A stretch of 64,000 nt of DNA, from positions 310,001 through 374,000 of the forward strand of contig JAJEKV010000226.1 of assembly GCA_021234155.1 (NCBI GenBank), read 5' to 3'. This DNA is from Isoetes taiwanensis (taxonomy: Eukaryota; Streptophyta; Lycopodiopsida; Isoetales; Isoetaceae). Both the position numbers and the translations under genes were made by a program. Below are positions 12,463 through 25,514 of the stretch, piece after piece (the first letter of the stretch is position 1; each line of letters starts with the position of its first letter). The notes under the pieces were generated by a model that was given only the letters and a program-made list of their open reading frames with translations, was not told where the DNA came from and did no database searches.

Positions 12463-12913
12463 CTAACTAGTAAGCCTAATTTTTCAAATGAAGATGAGGC
12501 CAATAGTCAATTCGGACTAACAGATAATTGGAATCTTGTTGTTGGTGAAAGAACTGGAAATTGTGAAGAGGAATTTCGATTGAACACTCGGTTTGATGTT
12601 TGTGATGCTACCATTAAATCAGAGCCACCAAAGGCATCCAATCTTGAACTAAAATGTGATGGTTTTCAGGCAGTTTGTGATCTACCTACAAATTTTGGTA
12701 AGTGCTTGAAAACTGCTTTTCCATGTTAAACAGTCTTGAAATACTAGTTTGCTAATTGTTTTAAAGGTGTTGTTGAGATCCAGCATGAACATGGGTTTGA
12801 AGATCAGGAATCACTCTATAGAAAATTGCATGCAATGAAAAGGAGAGAACAAAGAGCAAAGAAAAGAGCAAGAGAAGCAGACTTAAAGAAAGATGGCTCC
12901 AGCAATGGACTAA
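12463..12913 (+). pseudogene. DDE-like transposase, copy B, N-terminal part
   Basis: An open frame with acidic sequence (NFSNEDEANSQ onward) runs to a splice donor GTAAGT at 12698. After a 69-bp intron the next exon starts at 12767 and encodes a basic coiled stretch (MKRREQRAKKRAREAD) near its end. At 12913 the frame is broken by element 1. When element 1 and one CTAA copy are removed, the same frame continues at 21935 with a basic KRRKQQ segment. The first exon and start codon are not certain: the nearest upstream ATG, at 12401, gives only eight codons. Confidence 0.65.
12910..12913. repeat. 4-bp target duplication, left of element 1
   Basis: CTAA occurs immediately before the left end of element 1 (12914) and immediately after its right end (21931-21934). 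Confidence 0.75.
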
Positions 12914-13057
12914 GGGTAGTTGCACGAAAGGGTGTCTCATATTTCTTGTATAATGTAATAATAGGTTACACTAGGTTAGTGTAGTTAGGGGGAAAAAATT
13001 AGATTTTACATGACATTTAATGCTTAGCAACCAACGTGAAAGATTCCATATTTAATT

Positions 13058-16000
13058 ATGGTAACTAACAAAATTCGTGCAATGAATTTGAAATTGGAAT
13101 CACCTTCGATTTCGGACTCCCTCGAATTCTCCTCCCAACAGATTCAATCGTTTCCCGGATCAATCGAACCTAAAAAATCGAGAAAGCCCCATTTTGATCT
13201 TGTTTTCAAATGGCGAGAATTCATTGTTTTGGGTGACGAAGCTATGGAAGAAGGTAGGTTGGAAGCAAGAAGAGGAAGACTCTCTTGATGAATCGGATCG
13301 GGGCAAGAACCCAACAGGTTCCCAAAGGGAAGTCAAAACGAAAATCTTGTGATCTTTGGATATGTGACAAAAGGTGTAAGAAGAAAGGTGAATGAAGTTG
13401 TTGATCTTATTGTGCAACAAGTCTCTAATTTGGACCCAAAACACCAAATTACTTTTGCCAAAAGACTCTTGCAGGATAAAAGGTTATGTTTTTAAATTCG
13501 AACCCATCCTTGGGAAGCTTTGAAGAGGCTATTGTGAAGGAAAAATGGTAAAAATCTCGGGGATGGCCTTCAAGAGGTGAAAAGAGCAAATAGCAATGAT
13601 AAACTTGCCGCTAAACACTCTGTTCTTGCTATGGTAGTTGGAAAAGAGGAGAATCATTGAAGCGTACAAAGGCTGACCAAATTGTTGAAATTACATCCAC
13701 GGAATATGAGCCTTGCAAAGCAAAAAGAAGGAAGGAAATGTCATTAGGTGGAGCAAATCTATGGGCATTAGCGGTCGAAAACCGGAACAAATGTTGTAGA
13801 TCAGGCTATGAAGAATTTGATTGCCCAATTTTGGTTGGATAACACAAAAAAGTCTCACCAAAAGTTAGAGATGTGATGAAGAAAAGGACCACGAGGCAAT
13901 TCAATACATTGACATTACGGTACAAATTATACATTGCCTTGATTTGATTATACAAATATATGTACTTGGGTGTTATTCTTTACATTGAAACAATATTCAT
14001 AATTCTTTCTAATTTACCTTATGAGTGTAATAATAGGAAAATTTACTTTGCTTTATGGTTGTACAAGTTTGAAATTACATTTTACATTTCTTCCCAATTG
14101 TTCAAATTCATTCTTGAGGTAGACTCTTGAAAGTAAGGATGTGAAAGATGTAGGATGTGTAATAGATGTGAAAAGCTGTAATAAATGTAGGATGTGGACA
14201 AGATTGTAATTTGTATGTGAAGCTATAGTAGATGTATTTGAAATCTTGAAAATGTATTGATGTAAACTCTGTTTCTATGCATTTTCTGCTGAATTATATC
14301 GAACTTTGTGGATCAGCATCCAGATGTTGGAATTGGCATTAGGCAGTTTATATACTTAAACCAACATGCATCACGGAAGCTAAAAGAAAGAAACACTTCT
14401 TTGTTGTGTCAAACACGAGCAAAAGGCAGATTTGTTTAGGAAAGCATTTAATATGATGAGGTCAAAAGTCCATGAGAACTGCTCTTGCAAGCTGTAGAAT
14501 TTGCAACTTCGAGAAGACAATCTTTGGAATTTGTCGAGGCAAAGAAAAGGACATTTGAGAATGTCGGCATGCTTTGGAGAGCCATGGTATGTGATAGAAG
14601 CGAGAAGATGAGGAGTGGCACTATCTAAAATGTATAAGTTCAGCTTGTGGAAATTGTGGAAAAAAAAAGATTGAATTATGTCAAGGGAGAAGAGTGAAAG
14701 CATTGAAGAACACTGTTGCATGGCAAGCCTATAGCTATGTGAATGAACCTTGAAGAAAGGAAGTTCTCGAAGGCTGATTTATGATTGACAAGAACAGCGA
14801 TTACAAAATGCATGTTAGATAATATGTTTGATCATATGGCTAAATTTGTACATCATAACTTTGTGGCACATTGGCAAAGCAAGCAATTCAAGGAATCCAT
14901 TAGAACACCGGGATGATCTTTGTACTATCGGTTGTTGATTTCTCGAGAGAATTATACTCTGAAACCATTCAATGAGATCAAAGCGCAACATTGGTACAAC
15001 GAAAGCGGATCAGCATTTTAGTTCATATCACAATGTTCAAGGTTAATAGAAAAATGAGGAAATGTGTGCACTTCTTCATTTCGGATGATAAGACACATGA
15101 TACTCACTTTGTGCGAGGGATGCATTCGGGTTGCATCTTAAGTGGTTTGCAAGAAAACGATGGCGGTGAGAAGAAGTTTCACTTAGTTTGGTGCGACGGG
15201 TGTGCAGCCCAATTCAAATCGAGACGAGCATTCTATCATGTAACCCAGGTATCATCATGAACATAAAATAAGAATGCAATGGAATTTTTTGGTTCGGGGA
15301 CATGGTAAAGGCACACATGATGGAGAAGGGGCTATTAGCGAAGCTATGGCTTGAGGCGAGAACAAAGAAAGAAGGAGGGCAAGGTGGTCATAAATGCTAA
15401 AAGCGCTTGTGATGTTTTGAGAGAAAAAAAAATCAGATGTGGAGCGGGTTTTTGGGAGGTTACTAACATTGAGAAGACAAAGACTTGGCGTGTTGCCAGT
15501 CAAAGGTGTGCAGACAATTCATTGCGTCTCATCGATAGACCCTAGTGATCCAACCAAGCTACTATGCAGGTCTCTTTCATGTTTTTGCAAGGCATGCATA
15601 AGTTTTGATTGGCCTGCTTGTGAGAATGTTGGCCATTGTGGTAAGTGGGATTTAAGAAAACTAGAGCCTACAAATCAGAACAGTCTAGGAGATGATGAGA
15701 ATGAGCTACAAGACTTGTGGGCAAATGACATAGACAATGTGGATGAGACAATCCAAGTTGGAGATTACTTAGGATCATTAGCGACTCAGGACAATTATGA
15801 AGGGGTGGCCTATTATATCATACAATGCGGAAGTGAAACATGCTCTTGAAGTAGGCGTCATGGATGACTATGGGAATCAATTTTACCGTGGTGATGAAGT
15901 TATATCAGGTGAATATTTTCAGCTAATACCTGGCTGCCATCAGAAGTATAAATTACTTAAAGGAAAGAAGGTCCTTGTCCATCCCGAGTCCGTGATAGGG

Positions 16001-16105
16001 GCGAGATTTCCATTGGAGCCAGTCCAGCATAAAATAAAAGGTGTTGCTTATGCATATGAATTATCCAATTCTTGGCACGAAATGCTTTTGGAAATGCGAG
16101 ATTGA
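13058..16105 (+). pseudogene. DDE-like transposase, copy A (element 1)
   Basis: The gene is spread over several exons or frame-shifted pieces. Signature blocks, in order, are a helix-rich segment ending near AQFWLDNT (about 13820), VVDFS-ENYTLK (about 14930-14975, carries an extra base), HFFISDDKTHDTHF (about 15075-15115), VWCDGCAAQFKSRR (about 15190-15230), and MEFFGSG-HGKGTHDGEGA (about 15280-15340, one extra base). The C-terminal domain, about 15700-16100, contains GNQFYRGDEV and ends at a TGA. The Asp residues in the first three blocks are likely the catalytic acids. These blocks also occur in copies B and C here and, as I recall, in animal repeats (ENYTLLEQDEIQSAHW-type). At least three frameshifts make it inactive as read, unless some are sequence errors. 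Confidence 0.75.
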
Positions 16106-16912
16106 TTGTAGATCGTATGTAAACCGAAGACGAGTTTTTTATGCACGGTCCTAAGGCGAAAAAAATGACCGTCACATAAAATTGTTTACCATATTTCTTG
16201 TATTCATCATTTTCATGCCAAATCAATTGTATTGTGTGTGCTCTCTTTGTATGAGGAAGGTTGTGTGAAAAGTCCGGCCGAGATATCTCTAAGCGATTGG
16301 GAGTAATTGAATACATTGACTAGGTCAAAACTAGGTCAATGACCCGACGAATATAAAATACATCGATTTACATTCGGTGGACATCAAATCAAACTTTTAT
16401 GCATGATCTTTTTTTTATGCATGATTTTTTTGTGCCTTATCTTTGAACTGAAAATTGCGGACTTACATGCTACTATACAAGTCAAGAATGTGCAAATATT
16501 GTCATTTAAAAGTGGACAAAATTTTTGTATTTAAAGATGAAGATCGGTTACAATATGTTTTAAGTTTACAATATGAAGAAAAAGTTACAATATGTTTTTA
16601 CAAAATTTCACTTCATCTCATGTCAATATGTTACATGTCAACTCCTTTCACATATCTTCATTTAGTTCCACATGTATGAAGTTGGGGCCGCATCGATAAA
16701 CAACATGAGATGGTTAGTACACGTAATACTTTTACTTAATCTTTAGAAGACTATTAATTAATTACCTCTTAAAGTATGCAAGGCGGGAGCTCATGATGAT
16801 CCGGCGTGTCTAAATATGCCGCCATAGCGGCCGATCTCATCGTCATGGGGGTGGTGATATACGGGCGAGAGCCCGTGCTTTCGCCGAAGAACTTGTCTCC
16901 TCGTCATCGAGG

Positions 16913-19900
16913 TCATCGACCATACATGTGTGAGTGCATGCAGCCCGCAATTGCATCCGGGGAACCGCCATACTCATATGTGATCCGCTCCATAACCAAC
17001 TTGTCAAATGCATCAATTGGTGAATGAAACGGGTGATCCCTCACGTATGTTGAAATCTCATCCGCATTGCGGAGCCCTTCAATCCAGAAGTAGAGTGCGG
17101 TCATAACGTTAGCATTTTGTTTGTTAAGTGTCCATGGTGGTATACAAATGTATGAGTATAGGGGATTTAATGAGCACTTGTATTGTGCATCATCAAACAG
17201 CAGAGCCCTCCTATGATACTTGGGAAATTCAGTTGAAATAACTTCCAAGTTCTTCACATAAAGATTTTTTGACGGGTTTATTCTAAATGGAAGCACCCAA
17301 TATGAATTTCAGATCCGGAAAGCCCTCTACTTTTAGCTGCTCAATTATGCTGCATACTAAACTAAGTGGCAGCTCGGACCATATCCCCAAATCAAAGTTA
17401 ATGGCATGTGCATAATAGAGGAAGACCCTCATGCCAGGCCCGCATATATACACTCTATCCCCTATCTCTATCGGCCTAGCATCTTTGGTTTTTGCAGGTG
17501 AGAACTCATCCTTGGATGTCGACAACCCAATCCTCCATCAATATCAAATACTAAGACCTTTCTTTTTCCCTAAACCTGCCAACAATAAAACATGATAAAT
17601 TTGAATAAAAGAAATGTTTAAATTGAATCGGTTTACATTCCATCTGCTCATGAGAATCGGGTTGACATGCACAATATACCAAATTTATTTAGACCAGAAA
17701 AATATAATTTAAACATTCAAGACTGCAAGTTCAAGGACATGTCGGAGGCCGAAGTGGCATCCAAGGAAGATTTAACTACCAAATGACTCTTCGGTGCATA
17801 CGCCGTGCTTGTTCTATAGAAGCTATCGTTGAGCAGCCACCACTCTCACTAATGAGAGGCGTCTATCAAGACTGCCGTCCGTGAAAGGGCATACTCATAC
17901 ATAAACCAGTCTTGTGTAATCTGCAAGATATAATAATGTGCCAATGTTAGAATTGATCATTAAAAAGGAAATAATGTGCCAATTTCAAATTGATCATTAA
18001 TAATGTACCTTTGAGTCTTTTCCAGAAATAAGTAGGTCAACAAACTTGTGCATAAATGCCATCACAAACAGCCATCAAGATGTCAAGTCAGGTTGTTGTG
18101 GTACTTCAACGTAATTTATACCTTTGATGTTATTTTTCCTCAAGTAATCCATTCCTTTGGATGTCTGACTCATCAAAATCTGCGTGTGTAGTCTGCGCAT
18201 ATAAAATAGTCATGTAAGATTTAGCAAAACATTGAGATTAATTGAAATAAAAAACATATCAAAGGGATGTCATACCCTCTAATTGCCTTTTCATTTGTGG
18301 CAAAGCCATTTAAAGGGTTCGGGATATGCATATTTGGTGCATCGAGAACTTTAGATTTGCTCGGCAAGAAGAGCAAATATGGCCCGAAGTGTTCGTTCTC
18401 AGAAATGCAGTGCGAGGATGTATTGGCATTTAGCCATGACTAGCCCAAAGAAGTCCTTGCTTTCAAGGTCTCTGGCGGCAGACTTGATGCATCATTTCTT
18501 TTCTTGTTGCTTGAAGCCTCCTTGAATAAAAGTAATTGTAGCGGAGAAGATATGGATTCTGCTTTTCCACTCTGCAGCGACTTATCATGAAAATACCTAA
18601 TTGAGCACAAGGTCACAAATAAGAGCATATTCGTAAAAAAGCTTTCCAAATCTTGATAAATGCTTCAAAACACGGAAAGAATGGAAAATCACCTGCCATA
18701 GAGTTCCACAAGGCGGTTTGTCATCCTCGAGTTGGTCATGCTAACAAAGCTTCAATGTCTATATCAACCACTTTCATTGGAGGTTTAGGCTGGCTATTCT
18801 TGAATGGGAAAAGTGGAGTGCGAGCCTTCAATGTCTTCATGTTCTCCACCATTCTACAAAGAATAATAGAATGTTAACTTGAAATGATTACAATTGTTTT
18901 AAAAAACATACACAAATACCTTGCAAGCAGATTCTCGATTGAGCGGTCTTATGCCTACAAAAATAAGTGTATGTAGTTGAGAGATGTATTCATATGCTTA
19001 ATATTAGAATTAGGCATTAGCATAGAAGAGTTAATGATGCCTATAATTACAATTCCAAGAAATTAAACCCTAAACTAAACACCCAAAACAGGCAAGTCTC
19101 ACCTTTTTACATTTGTTGCTTCCTTTCTTGAATCTACCTTTCTTTTTTAACTTTTTTGGCTCGTCCTCCTTTTTCCACGAACATCTCTACAGCCTTTGTT
19201 GCAACTTTGCATGCCCTTTCAAGATCTAGGCTCTCCAATTCAGCTACCCCTTTCACTTGTAGGCTCTCCTCTCCCGTGTCATCTACCACCAACAAATTAA
19301 AACCCCAATACAAATTTGGTATAGAGATAAAGAACATTAAAAAAATATGCACCCGATATTGAATTCTTTTGGTGGCGTTTTTAATGTCATCAGATTGCTC
19401 ACCATTTAAATCAGCCCGTTCACGGAAAATGGCAAGTTCGGGCTTTTGAGTTCAAAGACTAAATTAAAACAAAGAAGAATGTAGTTAGAGACACTTACTA
19501 TTGAATGGCTCGTGTTGCTGCTGCAACAAAGCCAACTCTCTGTTCCACATTTGGGATCTCACCTACAAGTGGGATCTCACCTTCCACATCTTCTATCAAG
19601 TTCTGCTCTGAATGTGCTTTGTCCTCCACATTGTCAAAGATTGTTTCTTTCACAGGCGACCTAGATGTGGATGGAGTTTCACTACCAAGGACATCATCCT
19701 TTCCTGATGTTTCAGCTCCAGAGGACTCCTCGTATGTCAATTTCAACCCTTTTCCATGAAATTTCTTCGTGCAACCTAAACCAAGTAACAATGAAGTCAC
19801 AAACATGCAATGCAAATATACATCAATACTACATACTACCTGTCAATGTGGCTGCTGGTTTCTTGATGCTATCCATATCTACATTGAAGAAATTTGTGAG

Positions 19901-21585
19901 TAAATTAATTGTATTATCTTGTTAACATGTACATCCCAACATGTCAAAAGGTAAATGTAAAGGAAAAATTCATGTCAATGAAAAAAAGCTAAAAAATTTG
20001 CAAACTAGATGTAAATCAGAAGTGGTAAAACAAATGTACACTTATAGTATAATAATATCTACCAACATGACTGCTGTAAATGTAATAGAAAACTAGAAAG
20101 ATAGATGTAATCATAATCTCATTTGCATTCTAGCATGTTATATGTACATATAAAGAGAAAATACATAAACCATTATGAAAATTACGGATGTGAAAAAGAA
20201 CTGCTCAAAACAAAGATCCAATTACAATTAAAATACATTCAAGTGCATTTATTCTAAGGCAAGAAAGATTCAAATCTATGTACAAATGAAACACTTAAGA
20301 CTGTATGTAAAAACTTCAACAGATCCATGCATTCAATAAACAAGGTCTTCTTCGACTGAACCACGGCATTCCAATGATTCGGCGTAACTCTTCCGGCAAA
20401 GAACATTCGTGGTAACGCAAGACCGGTTCGTTGTAGACACCCTAAAGGCTAGACATAATAGGCAGTGAGGGATGTCCACAACATACCATTATCACCATGG
20501 TAGACTCGAGGGGAGTCATTACTGGTTTGGTACATGTTGTAGTCACATGAGATGTGGATGCTATCAGATCTGGTCCATGAACAAAGCGAGGATGCAAATG
20601 ACATTACACCGATTTCTCCATTTGATCTATTATCTCATTGATCCTGCTCATACTACTGTTATTTGCCTCCAGATTTGTCGTTATGTCTTTGATAGAAGCA
20701 TCCAATTCAGCCAATTCATTGCAAAGGTTCTCAATTGGTTTCAGCAAGGCATCCATCTCCATAACCAAACTTTTCTTTTCTTCTTCAAAGTGGCTGCCAA
20801 GGCAAGTTGCAAATCAATTGGTTGCTTGCTTGCTCTTAAGGAGTCCAGCTTGTCCATTTGAACTTTCACTTGAGCATCCTTGCTTTGTATAACTTCGCTC
20901 AAAGTACTCCTTTCAGCCTCTAATTTACATACATCTGATTCTATTATCTTTCTTGTTTTTTAAAAGATTTCAATCGATTGTTCAAAGTTAAGGAGTCATG
21001 GGATCTCCTTTCTAGCAATTCGCCATCAATTTCATGTGTTGCCCTTCTTCTTTGCTGATTTACCATGCATGGCTTTCACATTGGAGGATTTCAAGGTAAT
21101 AACTTCAGTTAGGTCAGACTCCTTATATGAGCAGTTTTAGCAAATGCGCAGGCACTCTCTTTTAGCTCTTCCCAATCAACATTTACGCCCTTGGAATGAA
21201 GAGCATATGCTCGAAGCAAAGTACAGGGGTATATGATGGTTTGCTACCTCTGTCTCTATTAAAACAAACTCATACATTTTAAAGAAGTCTTGCATCCATC
21301 TTGGCTCGATCCTACTCTCCGATAACCCCTCACCGCTGGAGCTTCACTCCCCCAAACTCCTTGCACTATTTGTAAAAGCCCGGATAAAGAGTATCAAAAT
21401 GGTTGCTTCTAAGGTGTTTTCTTCATTTACCTTCTCAAACTCGGGCTGATGTACTTGTAGCTTTCTCTTTCTTTGATGGAGACGTCCCACCCTTCATTTT
21501 CTTTTGCCGCATGCTTTTGGAGACCTTTGCATTGGCTTCAAACGTGGTGATTTCTGGGGAAACACGAGATGGAGGCTTTGTCATG
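16913..21585 (-). pseudogene. Coiled-coil plus FCP1/NIF-like HAD phosphatase (element 1 cargo)
   Basis: On the minus strand the gene starts near an ATG at 21585, within 350 bp of the right end of element 1. The N-terminal part is basic, then a helical block (about 21120-21290), a long coiled coil (MEMDALLKPIENLCNELAEL region, about 20600-20770) and acidic linkers (about 19500-19790). The phosphatase domain is at about 16913-17575. Motif I is KVLVFDIDGG (about 17533-17560), motif II GIWSELP (about 17365-17390) and motif III RRALLFDDAQYK (about 17175-17205). The C-terminal stretch DEISTYVRDHPF fits the end of plant FCP1/NIF domains. Frame changes near 17285 and 17530 and several introns interrupt it. 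FCP1-like enzymes remove phosphate from Ser/Thr, classically in the RNA polymerase II tail; the substrate here is unknown. Confidence 0.7.
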
Positions 21586-21930
21586 ATCCCAAACCTAAGA
21601 ACTAAACCACGATACAAGGCTCGGCCTTGACCCTTCTAAGAAGACCAAGAAGCTTATGATGCAGAAGGGAACTAAGAATCGTCAAGTAAGGATTCTAATC
21701 GCCTTTGCTCCAAGACAGAGCTTTGCTAACAGAGAGAGAGTTCGGGAGTGGCTTGTTGAGCGGGACGGAGAAAACACACACGTTCAAAATCCTTCCAAAT
21801 GTGGTTCCCCCCAAACCTCCAACCATTAATTGTGGTATTAATGACCCCCCTCCAAAATATTGCCTACATTTTGCCTTTGTAAATGTAAAATTTGGGCCCT
21901 TTTTTTATCCACCCTTTCGTGCAACTACCC

Positions 21931-21934
21931 CTAA
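21931..21934. repeat. 4-bp target duplication, right of element 1
   Basis: CTAA, identical to the copy at 12910-12913. Confidence 0.75.
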
Positions 21935-24583
21935 GCAAGAGAAGAAAACAACAAATTTCAAAAAAAAATTGCATTATATAATAATAAGGTATGTGCAAAT
22001 GCATCATAGCAAGACAGGGAAGACATTCTTGAAGGTGCTGCTAAACGACTGCCAGAATACCAGGTATTGAAATTGAAAGAAGTGAATACTTGAGGAAATC
22101 TTTAGCTCAACATAAATATGACAAGAAAACTGATGTGGTCAGAGCTCGAACCTCAGCAATGGTTTATGCTGTTGCCTCAGAAAAAACTAACTGTAGAAGG
22201 CTATCTGAATGTTTGAATTTGAGCAGAAAATATGTAACAACAGCAATACATAGAAGAGCAACAGCAGAAATTGGTGAAGGTCCCTGGTCAATGTTTAAGA
22301 GACAAACCAGATCTGACAAACAACAAAAGCTTGTGGTTGAGTTCTGGACCAATAATTCAAGAGTGTCTCCATGCAAGAAGCATGTGATTAAAATTAGGAT
22401 TGCCAAAGGCAATAAAATATTGCATCCTCTACATTTTTTGGAAGAGACTGAGGTTGGTTTATCTAATTTCCCTTTCTTATTTTTTTAAGTTACCATGCCT
22501 ACAATGCTTACGGTTTTAATGCAGGTTTCATTTTATGAAAGATTTCGAAGAGAGTTTCCAAAATTCGAAGTCTCTTTCTCAGCTTTTCATGCACTAAACC
22601 CAGCTTTATAAGGAAAGTGAAGGACAGGGAGACATGCTGTTGTGTATATCACATGAGGTTAGATTATGTTAGACAAGCAATTAACAAGATGAGGTTGGAC
22701 ACGAAGATTCATGGAACAAAATGTAATTGTACATGTGCTGTATGTGGTCCTGGCCTTAAATGTGAAGCCAACTTGAAGGCATATAAGTCATCAAGTGATA
22801 TGTGGAGGTCATTGGTTTGTGTAAAAGATATAGCAGATGAGTGGTATCAACATAATTGCATGCTATTGAAGTACAATTCTTGTGGTCCTTCCAAATTGCC
22901 CATGTGTCCAAAAGAGTTGAATAGAGGTGCTGCTCACATAGTTGACTGGAAGACATTTGATAGAGCAAACCCTTGCTGTATTATCTACTTTAGTTTGCTG
23001 TTGTATTTCAGAATCTTTCATACTCATTATTAAATGAGTTTTATGTAAAATTACAGGTTTTTGAACCATCTACTGAACCTGATTGAACTGGAGCTTTGAA
23101 AAAGGTAACAAAACCAATAGTTAAGCTCGTGTACAAGACAAGTACTACTGCTGATATTTTGGAGTATGCAAAGAATGTATTGACAGATTTTATTCCTCAC
23201 AACTATGAAGTCAGATGGCAGGCTAAACAGTTCAAGGACTGCTTAGCCACTTTTCCAAAAGACACAGTTGTATCAGTAATAGACTTTGCTGAGAATTACA
23301 CATTCAAAATACAGCAAGAGATCCAAAGTTTGCATTGGAGGAATGATCAATGCACAGCACATCACATACAGACATGCAACTGTTGCAGAGGTTCAAGAGA
23401 ACTGTCTAAGTAAGTGTGAGAGGAACATAATCAAAGAGACTCACTTTTATGTTTCAGATGACAGAGAACATGATTTGTTCAACATTGCCTTAATAAGCAT
23501 GCTCAGTTTCTATACATGAAAGGTGTGGAGTACACCAATCATGTGATGTGATCTGATCGTTGCTCACATCAATTCAAGGGTGCAAGAACATTTCTCTTCA
23601 TTGGTAGATTTTTTAAGACCTCTGGTATTCCATTTAACTGGAATTACTTTGCCTCTTACCATGGAAAAGGTATGCCAGCACTGCAGATTTACTTCAATTG
23701 TATGTCTCCAAAGTAAGCTTCTCTTTTTTGTTTGTAAGTGAACATGATGGGGCAGGGACAGTGATTAAAAGAGCACTTACACATGAAATGTTGAAGAGGA
23801 ATTCTAGACCTTTAAGAAATGCTCATGATGTTGTAATATTCTATCAAGAACACTTCAGTAATTCTGACAAGCACAGGTAAATATTGTGTTCATAGTTGTA
23901 TTTGTAAACAACATTTATGAACTCATTTGTTTGGCTGCAGATTCTTTTGGGAAATAGGCAATGTGCAGGGATGAATTGTTTGAGTGTGCTACTTTGGTAG
24001 GATCTAGCAAGATCCATAGCATTAGACCAGTCAACAACAAGGACCCTACTATGGTTGCACACATGAATTATTTCTGCTTTTGCCACCACTCTTGGTCTGC
24101 TAAGTACAGCAAGTGTGTTAACAAAGAAAGAATAGGGTCATGGGTTTTTTCAGAATTAAGGCCAGGAATTGAGGAAGAAATAGAAGCTTGTGATGGGCCA
24201 GTGTATGAAGGTGATGCTGAGTGGAAGTCTGATATCATAGACATTGGAGAAAATTTTGTTGTTGTTGCTCCAACAGACAATAAGAAGAAAGTTGATTTTT
24301 ACATTCTCAAATGTACTCAGACAAAGCATGTTGTTGAGAAGGCTTTCAAGGACCCCTTGGGGACAGAAGTTTGGAAGGAGAGAAGTTGTAGTAACAGGTA
24401 AGTTCTATAAGTTTGTAGGTGATAATAAGTATGAACTTCTAAGACATGAACCAGACTGCAATGTGTACAGTCATTTGGTTGTATCATGCAACTTCTTGAT
24501 GGAAGACATGGGAGGTAACTGCAATGTGTACAGTCATTTGGTTGTATCATGCAACTTCTTGATGGAAGACATGGGAGGTAACT
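21935..24583 (+). pseudogene. DDE-like transposase, copy B, main part
   Basis: Continues the gene interrupted at 12913. An exon at about 22090-22452 ends at a donor, with the acceptor GCAG at 22524. The next part (to about 22980) holds a cysteine-rich block, RETCCCVYH and CNCTCAVCG, probably zinc-binding. Then come SVIDFAENYTFK (about 23270-23310), THFYVSDDREHD (about 23440-23470), SDRCSHQFKGAR (about 23550-23590, the usual SDG is SDR) and WNYFASYHGKG (about 23640-23671). After an intron follow EHDGAGTVIKRAL and a C-terminal domain with VDFYILKCTQTKHVVEKAF. A stop lies in the 23500s and frame changes occur near 23350 and 24370. It is the best preserved of the three copies. Confidence 0.75.
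24456..24581 (+). repeat. In-frame 63-bp tandem duplication in transposase C-terminus
   Basis: Two copies of a 63-bp unit (24456-24518 and 24519-24581) are identical as read, so 21 residues starting CNVYSHLVVSC are doubled just before the stop codon. The lack of differences points to a recent event or an assembly stutter. Confidence 0.75.
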
Positions 24584-25279
24584 AGACAAACAATTTTCTA
24601 AAGCAAGCCTACAAACCTCAACAAAATAGCTACTTGAAGTCTGAAATCTTGAAGTAGTTGTGAGCCAGATCATTGCCGAAACCCATCGCAAGTAGGCAAT
24701 GACAAATAACTGCATATGTGGGAAAGCAAAACGGTTGCCACATACCAACTAAAAAAAGCCTTCCTTCCAGCAAAAAATATGGTGCTAATCATAGCTAGCT
24801 TTGTTACATTGGCTCATGCCAATTTGCCAGTTTGAGCGGTCGCGACATGGCTCGACCAGCAACATGCGTGACAAGGAGAATGACGACTACAATAAGCTTA
24901 GGCCTAGTCATGTGGAATATCAGAGTATACTCTAGCATATACCCAGAACATCCCACGATCTAAGCAAGGGCTTGCCCTTAGGTGCAACCCAAACCCAAGA
25001 AGGTATTAATTAAGGCATTGATATTTAATATGGGGTACAAGTAAAAAAGGATCATCGCAAACTTATATTTAAAAAAGGATCATTGCTAGGCCTATACTTT
25101 GCGACAGGGTAGATACCACGTCGGGCATTTGGTTAAGCACACGATCTCTAGAATGTACCAAATGAACCAAATCTCTCCCATGCATTTTGCCTAGACGTGG
25201 GAGGTGGTACATTACTAGGCCTAGCACACGTTTGAGTATCCCAAAGATAAACATTGCAAGTCAAGACGTGACATACATA
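24584..25279. other. Intergenic, no recognisable gene
   Basis: AT-rich sequence between the transposase stop and the SINE. I see no protein or RNA gene, and no phosphatase remnant like the ones in elements 1 and 3. Confidence 0.35.
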
Positions 25280-25514
25280 GATAGAGAGATTCGCCCATCG
25301 CGGTGGTGGTCTAGTGGTAAGGCCTTGGGTTGGGGTGATCCCCACCAAGGTTTAAAACCCACTGGTTTCAAGGAACTCAAACCACCAGATTCAGATGATG
25401 AAGAAGAAAGTGAAGAAATTGAAGCAGAAGAATTGGAAAAAAAAGGCTACCATTGGGTAGGAGACATGGGCGGGTGCGTGCCTAAAAAAAAAAAAAAAGA
25501 GAAAAGATAGAGAG
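25280..25514 (+). mobile_element. tRNA-derived SINE with target duplications
   Basis: The insert (25289-25505) has a pol III A box, TGGTCTAGTGG (25307-25317), and a B box, GGTTTAAAACC (25349-25359), about 32 bp apart, as in a tRNA-related SINE head. A body rich in GAAGAAG follows, and a 15-base poly(A) ends at 25498 with a short A-rich tail. GATAGAGAG flanks both sides (25280-25288 and 25506-25514), a perfect 9-bp target duplication. The head does not fold as an intact tRNA, so it is not a tRNA gene. Confidence 0.8.

Larger units (their letters stand above)
12914..21930 (+). mobile_element. Element 1: DNA transposon with transposase and FCP1-like phosphatase
   Basis: This 9017-bp element has perfect terminal inverted repeats of 21 bp: the left end begins GGGTAGTTGCACGAAAGG and the right end is its reverse complement. 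Similarity of the subterminal AT-rich parts continues beyond the repeat. It is flanked by CTAA duplications and sits inside the transposase gene of a relative. It holds two convergent genes: the transposase starts about 0.15 kb inside the left end on the plus strand, and the phosphatase gene starts about 0.35 kb inside the right end on the minus strand. Element 3 has the same plan. Four-bp duplications and GGG-starting ends recall Sola transposons, but this is inference. Confidence 0.8.

Noticed and set aside
25298..25370. tRNA gene
   Set aside because: A and B boxes are present, but the arms do not pair as a tRNA, and a body, poly(A) and target duplications follow. It is a SINE head.
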